This document shows positions 44,383-52,110 of a DNA stretch of 64,000 nt, piece after piece. The stretch is from NCBI RefSeq assembly GCF_007991615.1, contig NZ_BJYR01000010.1, forward strand, positions 62,001 through 126,000, in the 5' to 3' direction. Made by a program: the position numbers and the translations under genes. Each line of letters opens with the position of its first letter. Within the stretch, counting starts at the first letter, position 1. Under the pieces are notes generated by a model. The model saw only the letters and a list, made by a program, of their open reading frames with translations, was not told where the DNA came from and did no database searches. This DNA is from Novosphingobium sediminis (GTDB taxonomy: Bacteria; Pseudomonadota; Alphaproteobacteria; Sphingomonadales; Sphingomonadaceae).

Positions 44383-44401
44383 GGCAATCTCCGGTGTTCT
44401 G

Positions 44402-44501
44402 GGGATGAAAACATCCCGGACAGGAAAGGGGGCGTCCGCGGCGTGAGGGGGTGCGCCGCGGACGCGGGGGCAGGCGCGTCAGGGGTTCGCGCGCCCGCCC
44501 C
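44402..44501 (-). terminator. Strong hairpin cluster between capsid and connector genes
   Basis: Perfect 12-base stem GCGTCCGCGGCG (44432-44443) and CGCCGCGGACGC (44454-44465) with a 10-base loop. It is flanked by a perfect GGGATG-AAAA-CATCCC hairpin (44402-44417) and an imperfect GC-rich one (44466-44501). On the minus strand they come right after the capsid stop. There is no clean T-run; likely a partial terminator or an mRNA-stabilising end that lets capsid exceed downstream gene output. Confidence 0.65.
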
Positions 44502-44508
44502 AACCGGA

Positions 44509-45684
44509 TCAGGTCGAGATCTTCAGCAGCTTGATCGCATCGCTGTCGAGCACCTGGCCGCCCACCCGGCGCGTCGCATAGAACTGGACGTAGGGCTTGT
44601 TGGTGTAGGGATCGCGCAGGATCGTCGTCGCAGTGCGCTCGGCGATCAGATACCCGGCCTTGAAGTTGCCGAACGCGATCGGGAAGTTGCCTGCCCCGAC
44701 GTCTGGCATGTCTTCGGCTTCGATCACCGGATAACCGAGCAGGCGGCTCGGCTGGCCATCGACGATGCCGGCCTGCCACAGGAACGAACCATCCGCCGAC
44801 TTCAGCTTGCGCACCGCCGCCAGCGTCGCCGAGTTCATCATCCACACGGCGCCCTGACGCAGCGCGGCCTTCATCGAGAAGACCATGTCGATCAGTTTCG
44901 ATTCAGGCGATGCGTCGAACGCATTGGCGTTGCCCGAGGCGACGAACTGCAGCGTACCGAACGGACGGACCGCGTCGCTCTGCGCCGCCGTCGGGCCGGT
45001 CAGGAAACCGCGTGGCTGGTTGGTGCCGGTGCCGTTGATGAAGGCTGCACCCTCGGCACGGGCGAACTCGGTGGCGATCTCGTTCGCCAGCCAGGTGCTG
45101 ACATCAAATGCGGCGTCGTCGAGCATCTGCTGTGTGGCGGAGGGGTTGGCATAGAGCTCACCCAGCGGCGGCACGATTTCGGCCAGTTTCGGGCTGGCGG
45201 TCTCGATGCGCGCACCGGTCTCGCTCGCCCAGCCCGATGCAGTGCCGCCGATCGAGATCAGCCGGCGGAAGCCGCTCGTGCTAGTCTGGATCACATTGGC
45301 AACGCTGCGGACCGGGCTGAGCTTGACGAGGCGGCGCGCGATCTCGGCATCGATCGTGCGGGGCACGGCAAAGCCGCCGTCTGCAGGCGAAGCGATTGAC
45401 AGGCTCTTGAGCTCGGTCTCGCAGCCCATTCGCAGGTAGCCATCGACGAAGCCCTTCATCTCGGGGGAGGCATCGGCAACTTCAGTGCTGCCGATCAACG
45501 GGCGGACCGCAGCGCGGTTCACCTTGTCGAGCCGGCCCTTTACTTCGGCAATGTCGCTGCGCAGCGCTTCGATGGCGGCGGCAGCCTCATCCTGGCGCGT
45601 CACGATATCGAACGACGCATCGAATGCGTCGGCCTTGGTCTCGATCGCGCCGATCATGGCGCCTTCGGGGGAGTTGATGTCCAT
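44509..45684 (-). CDS. HK97-type major capsid protein, GTA gp5-like
   Basis: Protein of 391 residues. Residues about 15-90 are a coiled-coil scaffold domain (EAAAAIEALRSDIAEVKGRL) likely removed by the prohead protease. The shell domain follows with SLSIASPADGGFAVPRTIDA, LAEIVPPLGELYANPSATQQ and GTGTNQPRGFL, standard HK97-fold signatures. The ATG at 45684 has AAAGGACG upstream. Strong hairpins follow its stop. Confidence 0.95.
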   Translation of the reverse strand: MDINSPEGAMIGAIETKADAFDASFDIVTRQDEAAAAIEALRSDIAEVKGRLDKVNRAAVRPLIGSTEVADASPEMKGFVDGYLRMGCETELKSLSIASPADGGFAVPRTIDAEIARRLVKLSPVRSVANVIQTSTSGFRRLISIGGTASGWASETGARIETASPKLAEIVPPLGELYANPSATQQMLDDAAFDVSTWLANEIATEFARAEGAAFINGTGTNQPRGFLTGPTAAQSDAVRPFGTLQFVASGNANAFDASPESKLIDMVFSMKAALRQGAVWMMNSATLAAVRKLKSADGSFLWQAGIVDGQPSRLLGYPVIEAEDMPDVGAGNFPIAFGNFKAGYLIAERTATTILRDPYTNKPYVQFYATRRVGGQVLDSDAIKLLKIST

Positions 45685-45774
45685 GGAACCGAACGTCCTT
45701 TCTTGATGGCGACCGCCGTTGCAGAGCAAGATGCTCCGGGGCGGCCTCTTCGGGGGTAACGAAAACGAGGGGAG

Positions 45775-46233
45775 TTACGCGGGCGCCAATCGGCCGCCTT
45801 TGCTGTCGACATAGTGGACCCGGGCCAGCTGCTGCATGGGCCGGGTCACCAGGCTGACTTCGATCAGGTCGACGCTGCGCAATTCGCGCCCGCCGCCCTG
45901 CGGCGCGGCATCGCGCACCCGATATCCGAACGAGAGACCGTTCACGGCCCCCTCGGCCAGCGCCTTCGCGGCGGGTCCGGCACCGGGGGAAAGCGAGGCG
46001 ACGACGCGCAGGCCGTGGCGGTCCTCTTCGGCAAGGTCGACCCAGCCGATCCGCTGGCCGGTGCGATGCTGCCACAACAGCGGCAGCCGCACGCCGGCTT
46101 CCCTGCGCGCCGCCAGCGTCTGGGAGAACGCGCCGGGCACGATCACGTCGCCGCCGCTGTCGCGCTTGCCAAAGACCGCGGCATAGCCAGCAAAGCGCAG
46201 GGAAGACGGCGCCTGAACGCTGTCCGCACTCAT
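45775..46233 (-). CDS. HK97-type prohead protease, GTA gp4-like
   Basis: Serine protease of 152 residues that matures the capsid. SLRFAGYAAVFGKRDSGGDV is the family start; the catalytic His is in LPLLWQHRTGQRIGWV and the Ser in GAVNGLSFGYRV; DLIEVSLVTRPMQ follows. The ATG at 46233 overlaps the stop of the DUF6127-like gene as ATGA. About 90 bases separate it from the capsid gene. Confidence 0.92.
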   Translation of the reverse strand: MSADSVQAPSSLRFAGYAAVFGKRDSGGDVIVPGAFSQTLAARREAGVRLPLLWQHRTGQRIGWVDLAEEDRHGLRVVASLSPGAGPAAKALAEGAVNGLSFGYRVRDAAPQGGGRELRSVDLIEVSLVTRPMQQLARVHYVDSKGGRLAPA

Positions 46234-46538
46234 CGCAGCACATCCTCTGAGCCGAGCCGCACGGCGATGCCCAGCAGCAGCAGCGCCAGCACACCGCGCA
46301 CCACCCAGCCTACCACCGCTTTCCACGCGCTCGCCTTGGCATCGCGCCAGGCCCGCAGCAGTTCGCGCAGCTCAGCCAGATCTTCGTGCGCGGTTTCGTC
46401 GGCGAGGCCCATCTGCTCCAGTGCCCGCGCCGCCCCCAATTCGCTCGCTTCTTCCACGACCGCACGCAGCGTGATCAGTTCGGAGCCCTCGCTCCCGGCC
46501 TGCGCCAGCAATCCTGCCAGCATGTCCTCGCGCCTCAT
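46230..46538 (-). CDS. DUF6127-like protein with a membrane span, in the head module
   Basis: Protein of 102 residues. An acidic, helical N-terminal part (GSEGSELITLRAVVEEASEL and ETAHEDLAELRELLRAWRDA) precedes one clear transmembrane helix (VVGWVVRGVLALLLLGIAV) and a short tail. ATGA overlaps join it to the portal gene before it and the protease gene after it, so it belongs to the cluster. A similar small gene accompanies GTA-like clusters in sphingomonads; the DUF6127 name is from memory. RcGTA has no membrane protein at this place. A role in lysis or membrane assembly is only a guess. Confidence 0.7.
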   Translation of the reverse strand: MRREDMLAGLLAQAGSEGSELITLRAVVEEASELGAARALEQMGLADETAHEDLAELRELLRAWRDAKASAWKAVVGWVVRGVLALLLLGIAVRLGSEDVLR

Positions 46539-47698
46539 GCCAGCTTCTCCGCAAGGCCGAGCATCTGCCGTTTCTCGGCAGGCGTCAGGAAATCGGCCGC
46601 CGTCACCTGCGACCACAAGGCCTGCCGGTCCTCGGCAAGTGCAGGCACCCGGTCGAGCTCGACCGCCATCTTCGCGTCGGTAAACCACGGGGCGAGCCCC
46701 TCGGTCAGCGCATCGAGGATCTTGCCCGTCAGCGGTAGCAGCGTCAGCCGCCACAACGCGCGGTTGGCCTCTCTGTAGTTCGAATAGGTGTTGTCCCCCG
46801 GCAGTCCGAGCAGCATCGGTGGTACGCCGAAGGCCAGCGCGATGTCCCGCGCCGCCGCTGCTTTCAACGTCGCGAAGTCCATGTCAGCCGGGCTCAGCGC
46901 CAGCGTCTGCCATTTTAGACCGCCTTCGAGCAGCATCGGCCGACCGGCATTGGTCTCGCCCGAAAACGCTGCGGCAAGCTCGGCCTTGATCCGTTCGAAC
47001 TGATCCGCGCTCAGCGCTGCGCCCGGTTCACCGGGATCGTATACCAGCGCACCCGATGGCCGCGCCGCGTTCTCGAGCAAGGCCCGGTTCCACCGTGCGG
47101 CGGCATTGTGGATCGCCACTGCTTCGTCCGCGGCCTCCAGGCAACCTGCACCATAGTGGTCGTCTGCGGGATGGAACGCGCGAATGTGGATCAGGTTCGG
47201 CTGGCCGAACTCGTCCACTGCATCGATCTGCAGTGTCGTTTCGCCCAACGTATAGGCAAACGCCGCCGGCCAGCCCTTGCCGTCGGGGATGACCCGCACC
47301 CGTTCCGGGCGCAGCGCAAAGAGTTCGGCCGGCTGGCCATCGGCATCGCGCAAGACCTGCACATAGCCGTTGCCATGCAGCAGCAGCTGGCTTGCCAGCG
47401 TCTCCAGCAGCGCCTGTCCCGCGCTGGTTGCGCTGACCAGCCGGATCAGTTCCGGGTCCGATGCCGAAAGCGGGGCACTGCCCACGCCCTCGGCGACCAA
47501 TCGCACTGCGCGCTGTGCCACCGGGTTCTTCAGGTAGGCTTCGCGGATAGCTACCGGGTAGTTCAGCGGCCCGTGTGCCTCACCGCTCCGCCACTGGAAC
47601 GCTTCGGCCCAAGGTGAAATGAATCCGCGTGCCAAGGGCGCACGGTCGGATACCGCGGCGCCCTTGAAGGCCGCCGCGAGGCTCTGCAAAATCGACAT
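46535..47698 (-). CDS. Phage portal protein, GTA gp3-like
   Basis: HK97-family portal of 387 residues, the ring through which DNA enters the head. AYLKNPVAQRAVRLVAEGVG, YVQVLRDADGQPAELFALRP, LIHIRAFHPADDHYGAGCLE and PPMLLGLPGDNTYSNYREAN are typical portal segments. It is coupled to the DUF6127-like gene by ATGA. A hairpin-rich spacer of 127 bases separates it from the large terminase gene. Confidence 0.93.
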   Translation of the reverse strand: MSILQSLAAAFKGAAVSDRAPLARGFISPWAEAFQWRSGEAHGPLNYPVAIREAYLKNPVAQRAVRLVAEGVGSAPLSASDPELIRLVSATSAGQALLETLASQLLLHGNGYVQVLRDADGQPAELFALRPERVRVIPDGKGWPAAFAYTLGETTLQIDAVDEFGQPNLIHIRAFHPADDHYGAGCLEAADEAVAIHNAAARWNRALLENAARPSGALVYDPGEPGAALSADQFERIKAELAAAFSGETNAGRPMLLEGGLKWQTLALSPADMDFATLKAAAARDIALAFGVPPMLLGLPGDNTYSNYREANRALWRLTLLPLTGKILDALTEGLAPWFTDAKMAVELDRVPALAEDRQALWSQVTAADFLTPAEKRQMLGLAEKLA

Positions 47699-47737
47699 GT
47701 CCAGCCTTTCAATGCGCTCGAAGCATCAAATCGCCTG

Positions 47738-47793
47738 CCCGCAAGCGGGAGGTGCACTTTCTTCTCCCCCCTCCCGCAAGCGGGGAGGGGGGG
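47738..47793. repeat. Two CCCGCAAGCGGG repeats between terminase and portal genes
   Basis: CCCGCAAGCGGG occurs at 47738-47749, and a second, longer hairpin of the same core lies at about 47766-47792 with C-rich and G-rich arms. Repeats of this type are common between genes in sphingomonads. Here they lie inside the GTA transcript and could act as a processing or attenuation site. Confidence 0.6.
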
Positions 47794-47825
47794 CCTTCAC
47801 TTGGGGAGGCCCGCGAGGCGTCCCC

Positions 47826-49157
47826 TCAATCAATCCAGATGCGGGGCTCTCCGCTCCGACCCAGCATCAGCTCGGTCAGCGCCCAGACGCAGGCATCGGC
47901 TCGGTCAGGTGAGCGACCCGGACCCTGATAAGTCCCGCCCGGCAGCAGACCGCACAGTTCGTCCTCCAGCCGGGCGAACAGCCCTGCGTGGCGGACTCGT
48001 CCCGCTTCATAGAGTGCCGCGACCGGCTCGGCCCGCGCCGCCTTGCCGCGCGATGCATGCACCAACCGCAGCGGCAGCGCGGCATTGGCTGCCCGCAGCA
48101 CCGCGCCCACCATCGCCCCGCCCTGGTTGGCTTCCGCCACGACGCGGTCGGCAGACCACGCCTGCGCGGCCTCGGCCACCGCACGGGCCCAGCGCTCGGG
48201 GCTCGGCTTTTCGACCGAGGCATCCGCCAGCACTCGTGCGATGCCGTCGGTGCCCAGCCCGCAAACCACGATCCCGCAAGCATCGCCATCCGCGCTGGCC
48301 GGCGGGTCGACTCCCACGATCACACGGGTCATTCCCGGCAGCACGCCAGCTTCGCGGCAGGTTTCGAGCAGCCCGCGCGTCCAAAGCGCACCCGGCAGGT
48401 CGTCGATCAGCTCGCCTTCCAGCTCCTGCCGGCCCAGCAAGGTTCCGCCAAACTCCCGCGTCACATCGGCGATGAACCGTCCCGGCAGATTGGCTTCATT
48501 CTCCAACGTCGATCCGCGCGTCAGCACGACATCGCCGCCGTCGCCGACTTGCGCCATCAGGCGCCTGACAAGCGGCACGGCACGCGGAGTGGTTGTCGCC
48601 ACGATCTGCGGCGCGTTGCCCAGTCGCAGGCCCAGCATGAGGTTGTCCCAGCACCGCCGCGCTTGCCCCTGGTTGTCGTCCCACTTGGCAATCTCGTCGC
48701 ACCAGGCATGGCTGTGCTGCGGCCCACGCAGCGCCTCCGCTTCCGCTGCTGAATAGAGCAGCGCCTGCGCGCCGCCGGGCCAGACGATCCGGCGCAGTGA
48801 CGGCTCATAGCGCGGCCTGAGGTTCGGCGGGCTCACCGCCATGAGCCCGCTTTCTCCTTCGGCCATGATACTGCGCGCTTCGTGCAGCGACGATGCTACC
48901 AGTGCGATCCGCGCCGAATGGTCGCGCTCGGCCACCATCCGCACCCATTCTGCGCCGGCACGCGTCTTGCCAAAGCCGCGTCCCGCCATGATCAGCCACA
49001 CGCGCCAGTCACCCTGCGGTGGCAACTGCGATGCCCGCGCCCAGAGCGGCCAGTTCGCCAGCAACGCTTCCCGTTCACACGGGTCCAGCATGTCGGGCAG
49101 TGTATGGGCCAGCCGGTGCTCGTCGTGACGCAGAAAGTCGAGGCGATCGGCGCTCAC
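47826..49157 (-). CDS. Terminase large subunit, GTA gp2-like
   Basis: DNA-packaging motor of 443 residues. Walker A is MAGRGFGKTRAGAEW near residue 57-71, Walker B is HAWCDEIAKW, and the coupling motif lies in QIVATTTPRAVP. The nuclease part has VIVGVDPPAS and DRADACVWALTELMLG with the expected acidic residues. Intact ATPase and nuclease residues suggest active packaging. It overlaps the gp1 stop as ATGA. Confidence 0.94.
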   Translation of the reverse strand: MSADRLDFLRHDEHRLAHTLPDMLDPCEREALLANWPLWARASQLPPQGDWRVWLIMAGRGFGKTRAGAEWVRMVAERDHSARIALVASSLHEARSIMAEGESGLMAVSPPNLRPRYEPSLRRIVWPGGAQALLYSAAEAEALRGPQHSHAWCDEIAKWDDNQGQARRCWDNLMLGLRLGNAPQIVATTTPRAVPLVRRLMAQVGDGGDVVLTRGSTLENEANLPGRFIADVTREFGGTLLGRQELEGELIDDLPGALWTRGLLETCREAGVLPGMTRVIVGVDPPASADGDACGIVVCGLGTDGIARVLADASVEKPSPERWARAVAEAAQAWSADRVVAEANQGGAMVGAVLRAANAALPLRLVHASRGKAARAEPVAALYEAGRVRHAGLFARLEDELCGLLPGGTYQGPGRSPDRADACVWALTELMLGRSGEPRIWID

Positions 49158-49675
49158 GAAGCGGACTGCGGTTTGGGCAGGATGGCTCCGCTCAAGGCGG
49201 CAGCATCGCGCTGTGCCTTCGCGTCCATCACGCGGCGTCGCAACTCGTCGACTTTTCGGTCGATCGCGGCGCGGATCTCCGCGGAGCTTACATGGTCACG
49301 CCGCGCCCGCTCGCGGACTGCCGATTCGCGGTGCGCGGCAAGCAGGCGGAAAGCGGTGGCATTGTCGAAGCTGCGGCTGGCCCGCTTCGCGTTCTTCAAT
49401 TCACCGGTGCGCAGCCGATAGAGCAGTTCCAGTTCGAGGTTGTCGTAACCCTCGCACAGCGCAACCTGCCATTGCCGTTCGAATTCATGGTCGTGACGCC
49501 TCCGATGATAGGCGGTCGATACGTCGATCTTGGCCCTGCGCGCAGCCGCAGCCACGTTGGACGTGTCGGCGAGGGCGGCAAGGAATGTGGTCGTCCAGTG
49601 CTGTGCCGCCTCCGATTCGGTGCGCTGCGTCTTCGCGGCACCACACGGCTGCGGCGCATTGGGTCGCTGGGCCAT
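49154..49675 (-). CDS. Terminase small subunit-like protein, GTA gp1-like
   Basis: Protein of 173 residues. A helix-turn-helix-like segment, SNVAAAARRAKIDVSTAYHR then RRHDHEFERQW, is typical of small terminases. A long helical C-terminus (SSAEIRAAIDRKVDELRRRV) would form the oligomer. First gene of the cluster, about 80 bases downstream of a good sigma-70-like promoter. In RcGTA, gp1 lacks sequence-specific DNA recognition; the same is expected here but not visible. Confidence 0.8.
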   Translation of the reverse strand: MAQRPNAPQPCGAAKTQRTESEAAQHWTTTFLAALADTSNVAAAARRAKIDVSTAYHRRRHDHEFERQWQVALCEGYDNLELELLYRLRTGELKNAKRASRSFDNATAFRLLAAHRESAVRERARRDHVSSAEIRAAIDRKVDELRRRVMDAKAQRDAAALSGAILPKPQSAS

Positions 49676-49756
49676 CGGCTATCCGTTGTCTGGAGAGGGG
49701 AAGTGCGAAGCCGTTCGCTGCCGGGGCGGCGACTCGGTCTTTCGCGATGTTCCTGT

Positions 49757-49785
49757 TATGTACTCAAACAGTGTGACGATGTCAA
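49757..49785 (-). promoter_or_regulatory. Sigma-70-like promoter ahead of the GTA-like cluster
   Basis: On the minus strand, a consensus -35 TTGACA (49785-49780), a 17-base spacer, and TACATA (49762-49757) as a weaker -10. Transcription would start near 49750, some 75 bases before gp1. No CtrA-type TTAA-N7-TTAA pair was seen in the 264-base region 49676-49939, which also holds the promoter of the divergent YqaA-like gene. Confidence 0.55.
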
Positions 49786-49939
49786 GGATTTTGTACCTAT
49801 ACGGTTAATTCGTGCCCCCCTAGAACTTTGCCGCCCGCTCGCTTAGGGAATGTTTGGATTGCGTTGCTAGGTAACCTCCGCGGGACGTGTCCCGATTCTG
49901 CCCACAGACGCACGTTTGACCAGTCGAGTATCCAGCCCA

Positions 49940-50584
49940 ATGCTTCGCAGCCTCTACAATTGGACCATGGCCAAGGCCACGCACCCGCTTGCCGAAGTCT
50001 GGCTCGCACTTTTCTCGGCGATGGAGGCAAGCTTCTTCCCTGTGCCGCCACATCCACTGCTCGGGTTGATGTGCCTTGCAGAGCCCAAGAAGGCCGTGCG
50101 CTACTCGGCCATTGCCACCGTTGCTTCGGTCCTCGGCGGCCTGCTCGGCTATGCGATCGGCTATTTCCTCTTCGCCAGCGTCGGCAAGCAGCTCCTTGAA
50201 CTGCTCCACCTCGCTGAGAGCTTCCCCCACGCCGCGTGCTATCTCCGCGAATACGGCGTTGAGATCATCGTCATCAAGGGCGCCACGCCGATCCCGTTCA
50301 AGCTGCTGACGATCACCGCTGGCTTCATCGCCATGCCGATCGTGCCGTTTCTGCTTGCCAGCATCGTCAGCCGCTCGATCAGCTTCATGATCGTGGGCGG
50401 CATGTTCCGCCTCTTCGGCGCACCGATCAAGCGCGTGATCGACAAGTACCTCGGCCTCGTGACCATCGGCTTCGTCGTGTTCGTCATCGGCGGGTTCTAT
50501 CTCGCCAGCGTGGTCAGCGGGGCGAGCAGCGGCAGCGCCGAAGTCACCGCGCGCTGCGCCAAGGCGAGCATGGCAACCCTCTGA
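49940..50584 (+). CDS. YqaA/DedA-like (SNARE-associated) membrane protein
   Basis: Protein of 214 residues with about four to five hydrophobic spans. SAMEASFFPVPPHPLLGLMC and VLGGLLGYAIGYFLF match the YqaA branch of the DedA/VTT family, as does IIVIKGATPIPFKLLTITAGF, with the basic and Pro residues of the re-entrant loop. DedA proteins flip phospholipids or act in membrane-potential homeostasis. The ATG at 49940 begins the conserved MLRSLYNWTM start. It is divergent from the GTA-like cluster. Confidence 0.88.
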   Translation: MLRSLYNWTMAKATHPLAEVWLALFSAMEASFFPVPPHPLLGLMCLAEPKKAVRYSAIATVASVLGGLLGYAIGYFLFASVGKQLLELLHLAESFPHAACYLREYGVEIIVIKGATPIPFKLLTITAGFIAMPIVPFLLASIVSRSISFMIVGGMFRLFGAPIKRVIDKYLGLVTIGFVVFVIGGFYLASVVSGASSGSAEVTARCAKASMATL

Positions 50585-50596
50585 TCCGGGCTACCA

Positions 50597-50615
50597 GCAC
50601 TGAGATCCTCAGTGC
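50597..50615. terminator. Hairpin between convergent yqaA-like and apt genes
   Basis: Perfect 8-base stem GCACTGAG (50597-50604) and CTCAGTGC (50608-50615) with a 3-base loop, overlapping the apt stop codon, and with outer CCGGG/CCCGG able to pair. No T-run on either side, so a candidate bidirectional terminator only. Confidence 0.4.
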
Positions 50616-51145
50616 CCGGGAAAGTCCATCAGCGCTTCGACCGTCACGCCGGCACTGCGCAGTCGTTCTGCGCCGTGCAGGTCCGGAAGGTCGATTACGA
50701 ACAGCGCATGATCGACCCTGGCGCCCGCGCCGCGTAGCAGTTCCGTTGCCGCCAGCGCCGTACCGCCTGTTGCGATCAGGTCGTCGACGATCACCACGCG
50801 CGCCCCGTTGGTGATGGCGCCGGGATCGATCTCCAGCCGGTCACGACCATATTCCAGCGCGTAGTCGATGCCTACCGTGCGCACCGGCAGCTTGCCCGGC
50901 TTGCGCACCGGCACGAAGCCCAGCCGCATTTGCGCTGCCACCGCCGCGCCGAAGATAAATCCCCGCGCCTCCATCCCCGCGATGGCATCTGCGCCAGCGG
51001 CTTCGGCCAACTGTGCAAGATGGGCGATGCATGCGGCAAAGCCCTCGCCGTGCCGGATCAGCGTCGTCACGTCGCGAAACAGGATCCCCTTGGCGGGGAA
51101 GTCGGGCACCGTGCGCACCAGCGCCTTGATTTCGTCCTTGGTCAT
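50609..51145 (-). CDS. apt: Adenine phosphoribosyltransferase
   Basis: Purine salvage enzyme joining adenine and PRPP to AMP; 178 residues. The PRPP loop is VVIVDDLIATGGTA at 117-130; FPAKGILFRDVTTLI and GMEARGFIFGAAVA are the usual N-terminal motifs. The ATG at 51145 is chosen because the open frame upstream runs through a transcription terminator. It follows the pet operon on the same strand but beyond that terminator. Confidence 0.96.
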   Translation of the reverse strand: MTKDEIKALVRTVPDFPAKGILFRDVTTLIRHGEGFAACIAHLAQLAEAAGADAIAGMEARGFIFGAAVAAQMRLGFVPVRKPGKLPVRTVGIDYALEYGRDRLEIDPGAITNGARVVIVDDLIATGGTALAATELLRGAGARVDHALFVIDLPDLHGAERLRSAGVTVEALMDFPGH

Positions 51146-51169
51146 CGCGGCCTTCCATAGTCGCGCCCA

Positions 51170-51199
51170 CAAAAAAGGCCACCGTTGCCGGTGGCCTTT
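51170..51199 (-). terminator. Terminator of the petABC operon
   Basis: Perfect inverted repeat AAAGGCCACC and GGTGGCCTTT around a 6-base loop (51173-51198). On the minus strand a TTTTTT run follows the stem. It lies 56 bases past the petC stop and just before apt. Confidence 0.9.
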
Positions 51200-51254
51200 G
51201 TTTGTTACCAAGGTTCGAGAAGAACCTTGTGCCGAAAGGTCAGTGCTTGTCAGC

Positions 51255-52076
51255 TCAGACGTTCCGCTTGGCAAGGTAGGCAAGAACCGTAGCCGCCAGC
51301 AGGAAGCCCAGCACCGGCCAGCCCGTCTGCTTGCGCTTGTCGAGCTTGGGTTCGGCCGTCCAGGTCAGGAACGCCGCGACGTCCATCGACATCTGGTCGA
51401 CCGTCGCCTTGGTGCCGTCGCTGTAGGTCACCTGACCGTCGCTGGTCAGCGGCTGCGGCATGGCGAGGTTCAGGTTGGCGAAGTACGGGTTGAAGTACAG
51501 CCCATCGGGCGTCTTCGCATCCGGGAACTTCTTGAGCAGCTCTTCGCCAGCTTCATTCTTGTAGCCCGCCTGATCGGTGTAACCCGTCAGCAGCGAGTGG
51601 ATGTACTGCGCACCGCCGTGACGCGACTTCGCGATCAGCGAGAGGTCTGGCGGATTGCCCTGACCAGCGTAGTACACCGGCGGGAAGTGGTCCGAAGGCA
51701 GGTTCGGACGATCGCCGCGATCACCGGTCTTGGGATCGAAGGTCTGCGCTTTGTTGCCCCAGTTCTTGGCGATCGCCTTCACTTCGGCTTCCTTGTAGCC
51801 GAGCTGGGCGAGGTCGCGGAAAGCCACCTGCTTCAGGCTGTGGCAGTTTGAGCAGACTTCCTGGTAAACCTTGAAGCCGCGCTGAAGCTGCGCCTTGTCG
51901 AACGTGCCGAAGGCGCCGTCGAACGAGAACGCGACTTCCTTCGGATGCATGTGGAACAGCTTCTCCGCGGTTGGCGGGGTGGGCTGGGTCGCAGCGTTGT
52001 ATGCGCCGTTCCCGAAGGACCAGAGCAGTGCGACTGCGAAGAAGAGGCCAACGAGCGGGCCAAATAGACGGACCAT
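51255..52076 (-). CDS. petC: Cytochrome c1 of the bc1 complex
   Basis: Haem protein of 273 residues that passes electrons from the Rieske centre to a soluble cytochrome c in the periplasm. A signal/anchor (VGLFFAVALLWSFGNGAY) is at the N-terminus. Haem is bound at CSNCH (75-79), with the Met axial ligand likely in the NLNLAMPQPLTSDG segment. A C-terminal membrane anchor is at about 252-268. Last gene of petA-petB-petC. Confidence 0.96.
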   Translation of the reverse strand: MVRLFGPLVGLFFAVALLWSFGNGAYNAATQPTPPTAEKLFHMHPKEVAFSFDGAFGTFDKAQLQRGFKVYQEVCSNCHSLKQVAFRDLAQLGYKEAEVKAIAKNWGNKAQTFDPKTGDRGDRPNLPSDHFPPVYYAGQGNPPDLSLIAKSRHGGAQYIHSLLTGYTDQAGYKNEAGEELLKKFPDAKTPDGLYFNPYFANLNLAMPQPLTSDGQVTYSDGTKATVDQMSMDVAAFLTWTAEPKLDKRKQTGWPVLGFLLAATVLAYLAKRNV

Positions 52077-52110
52077 GAGGTTTCCCTTTGGATGTGCCGG
52101 GTTGGCAGGC

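Larger units (their letters stand above)
35391..49675 (-). mobile_element. RcGTA-type gene transfer agent-like cluster
   Basis: Seventeen structural and packaging genes on one strand follow the order of the Rhodobacter capsulatus gene transfer agent: terminases, portal, protease, capsid, connector, tail completion, tube, chaperones, tape measure, gp12 to gp15. All reading frames are open and most neighbours overlap as ATGA or GTGA. There is no integrase, repressor, replication gene or attachment repeat, and a tape measure of under 200 residues implies a very short tail, all typical of a GTA and not of a prophage. Departures: a TIM-like/DUF2460 fusion, a shortened gp15, no recognisable gp7, and an extra DUF6127-like gene. 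Confidence 0.9.

Noticed and set aside
43669..45399. Plus-strand frame of 576 codons across the capsid and connector genes
   Set aside because: Crosses several coupled GTA genes on the other strand; Arg- and Cys-rich translation with no domain.
35391..49675. Ordinary integrated prophage
   Set aside because: No integrase, repressor, replication or lysis genes and no flanking direct repeats; gene order and the tiny tape measure fit a gene transfer agent.
49820..50230. Minus-strand frame opposite the YqaA-like gene
   Set aside because: Hydrophilic, Cys- and Arg-rich translation antisense to a clear membrane protein.
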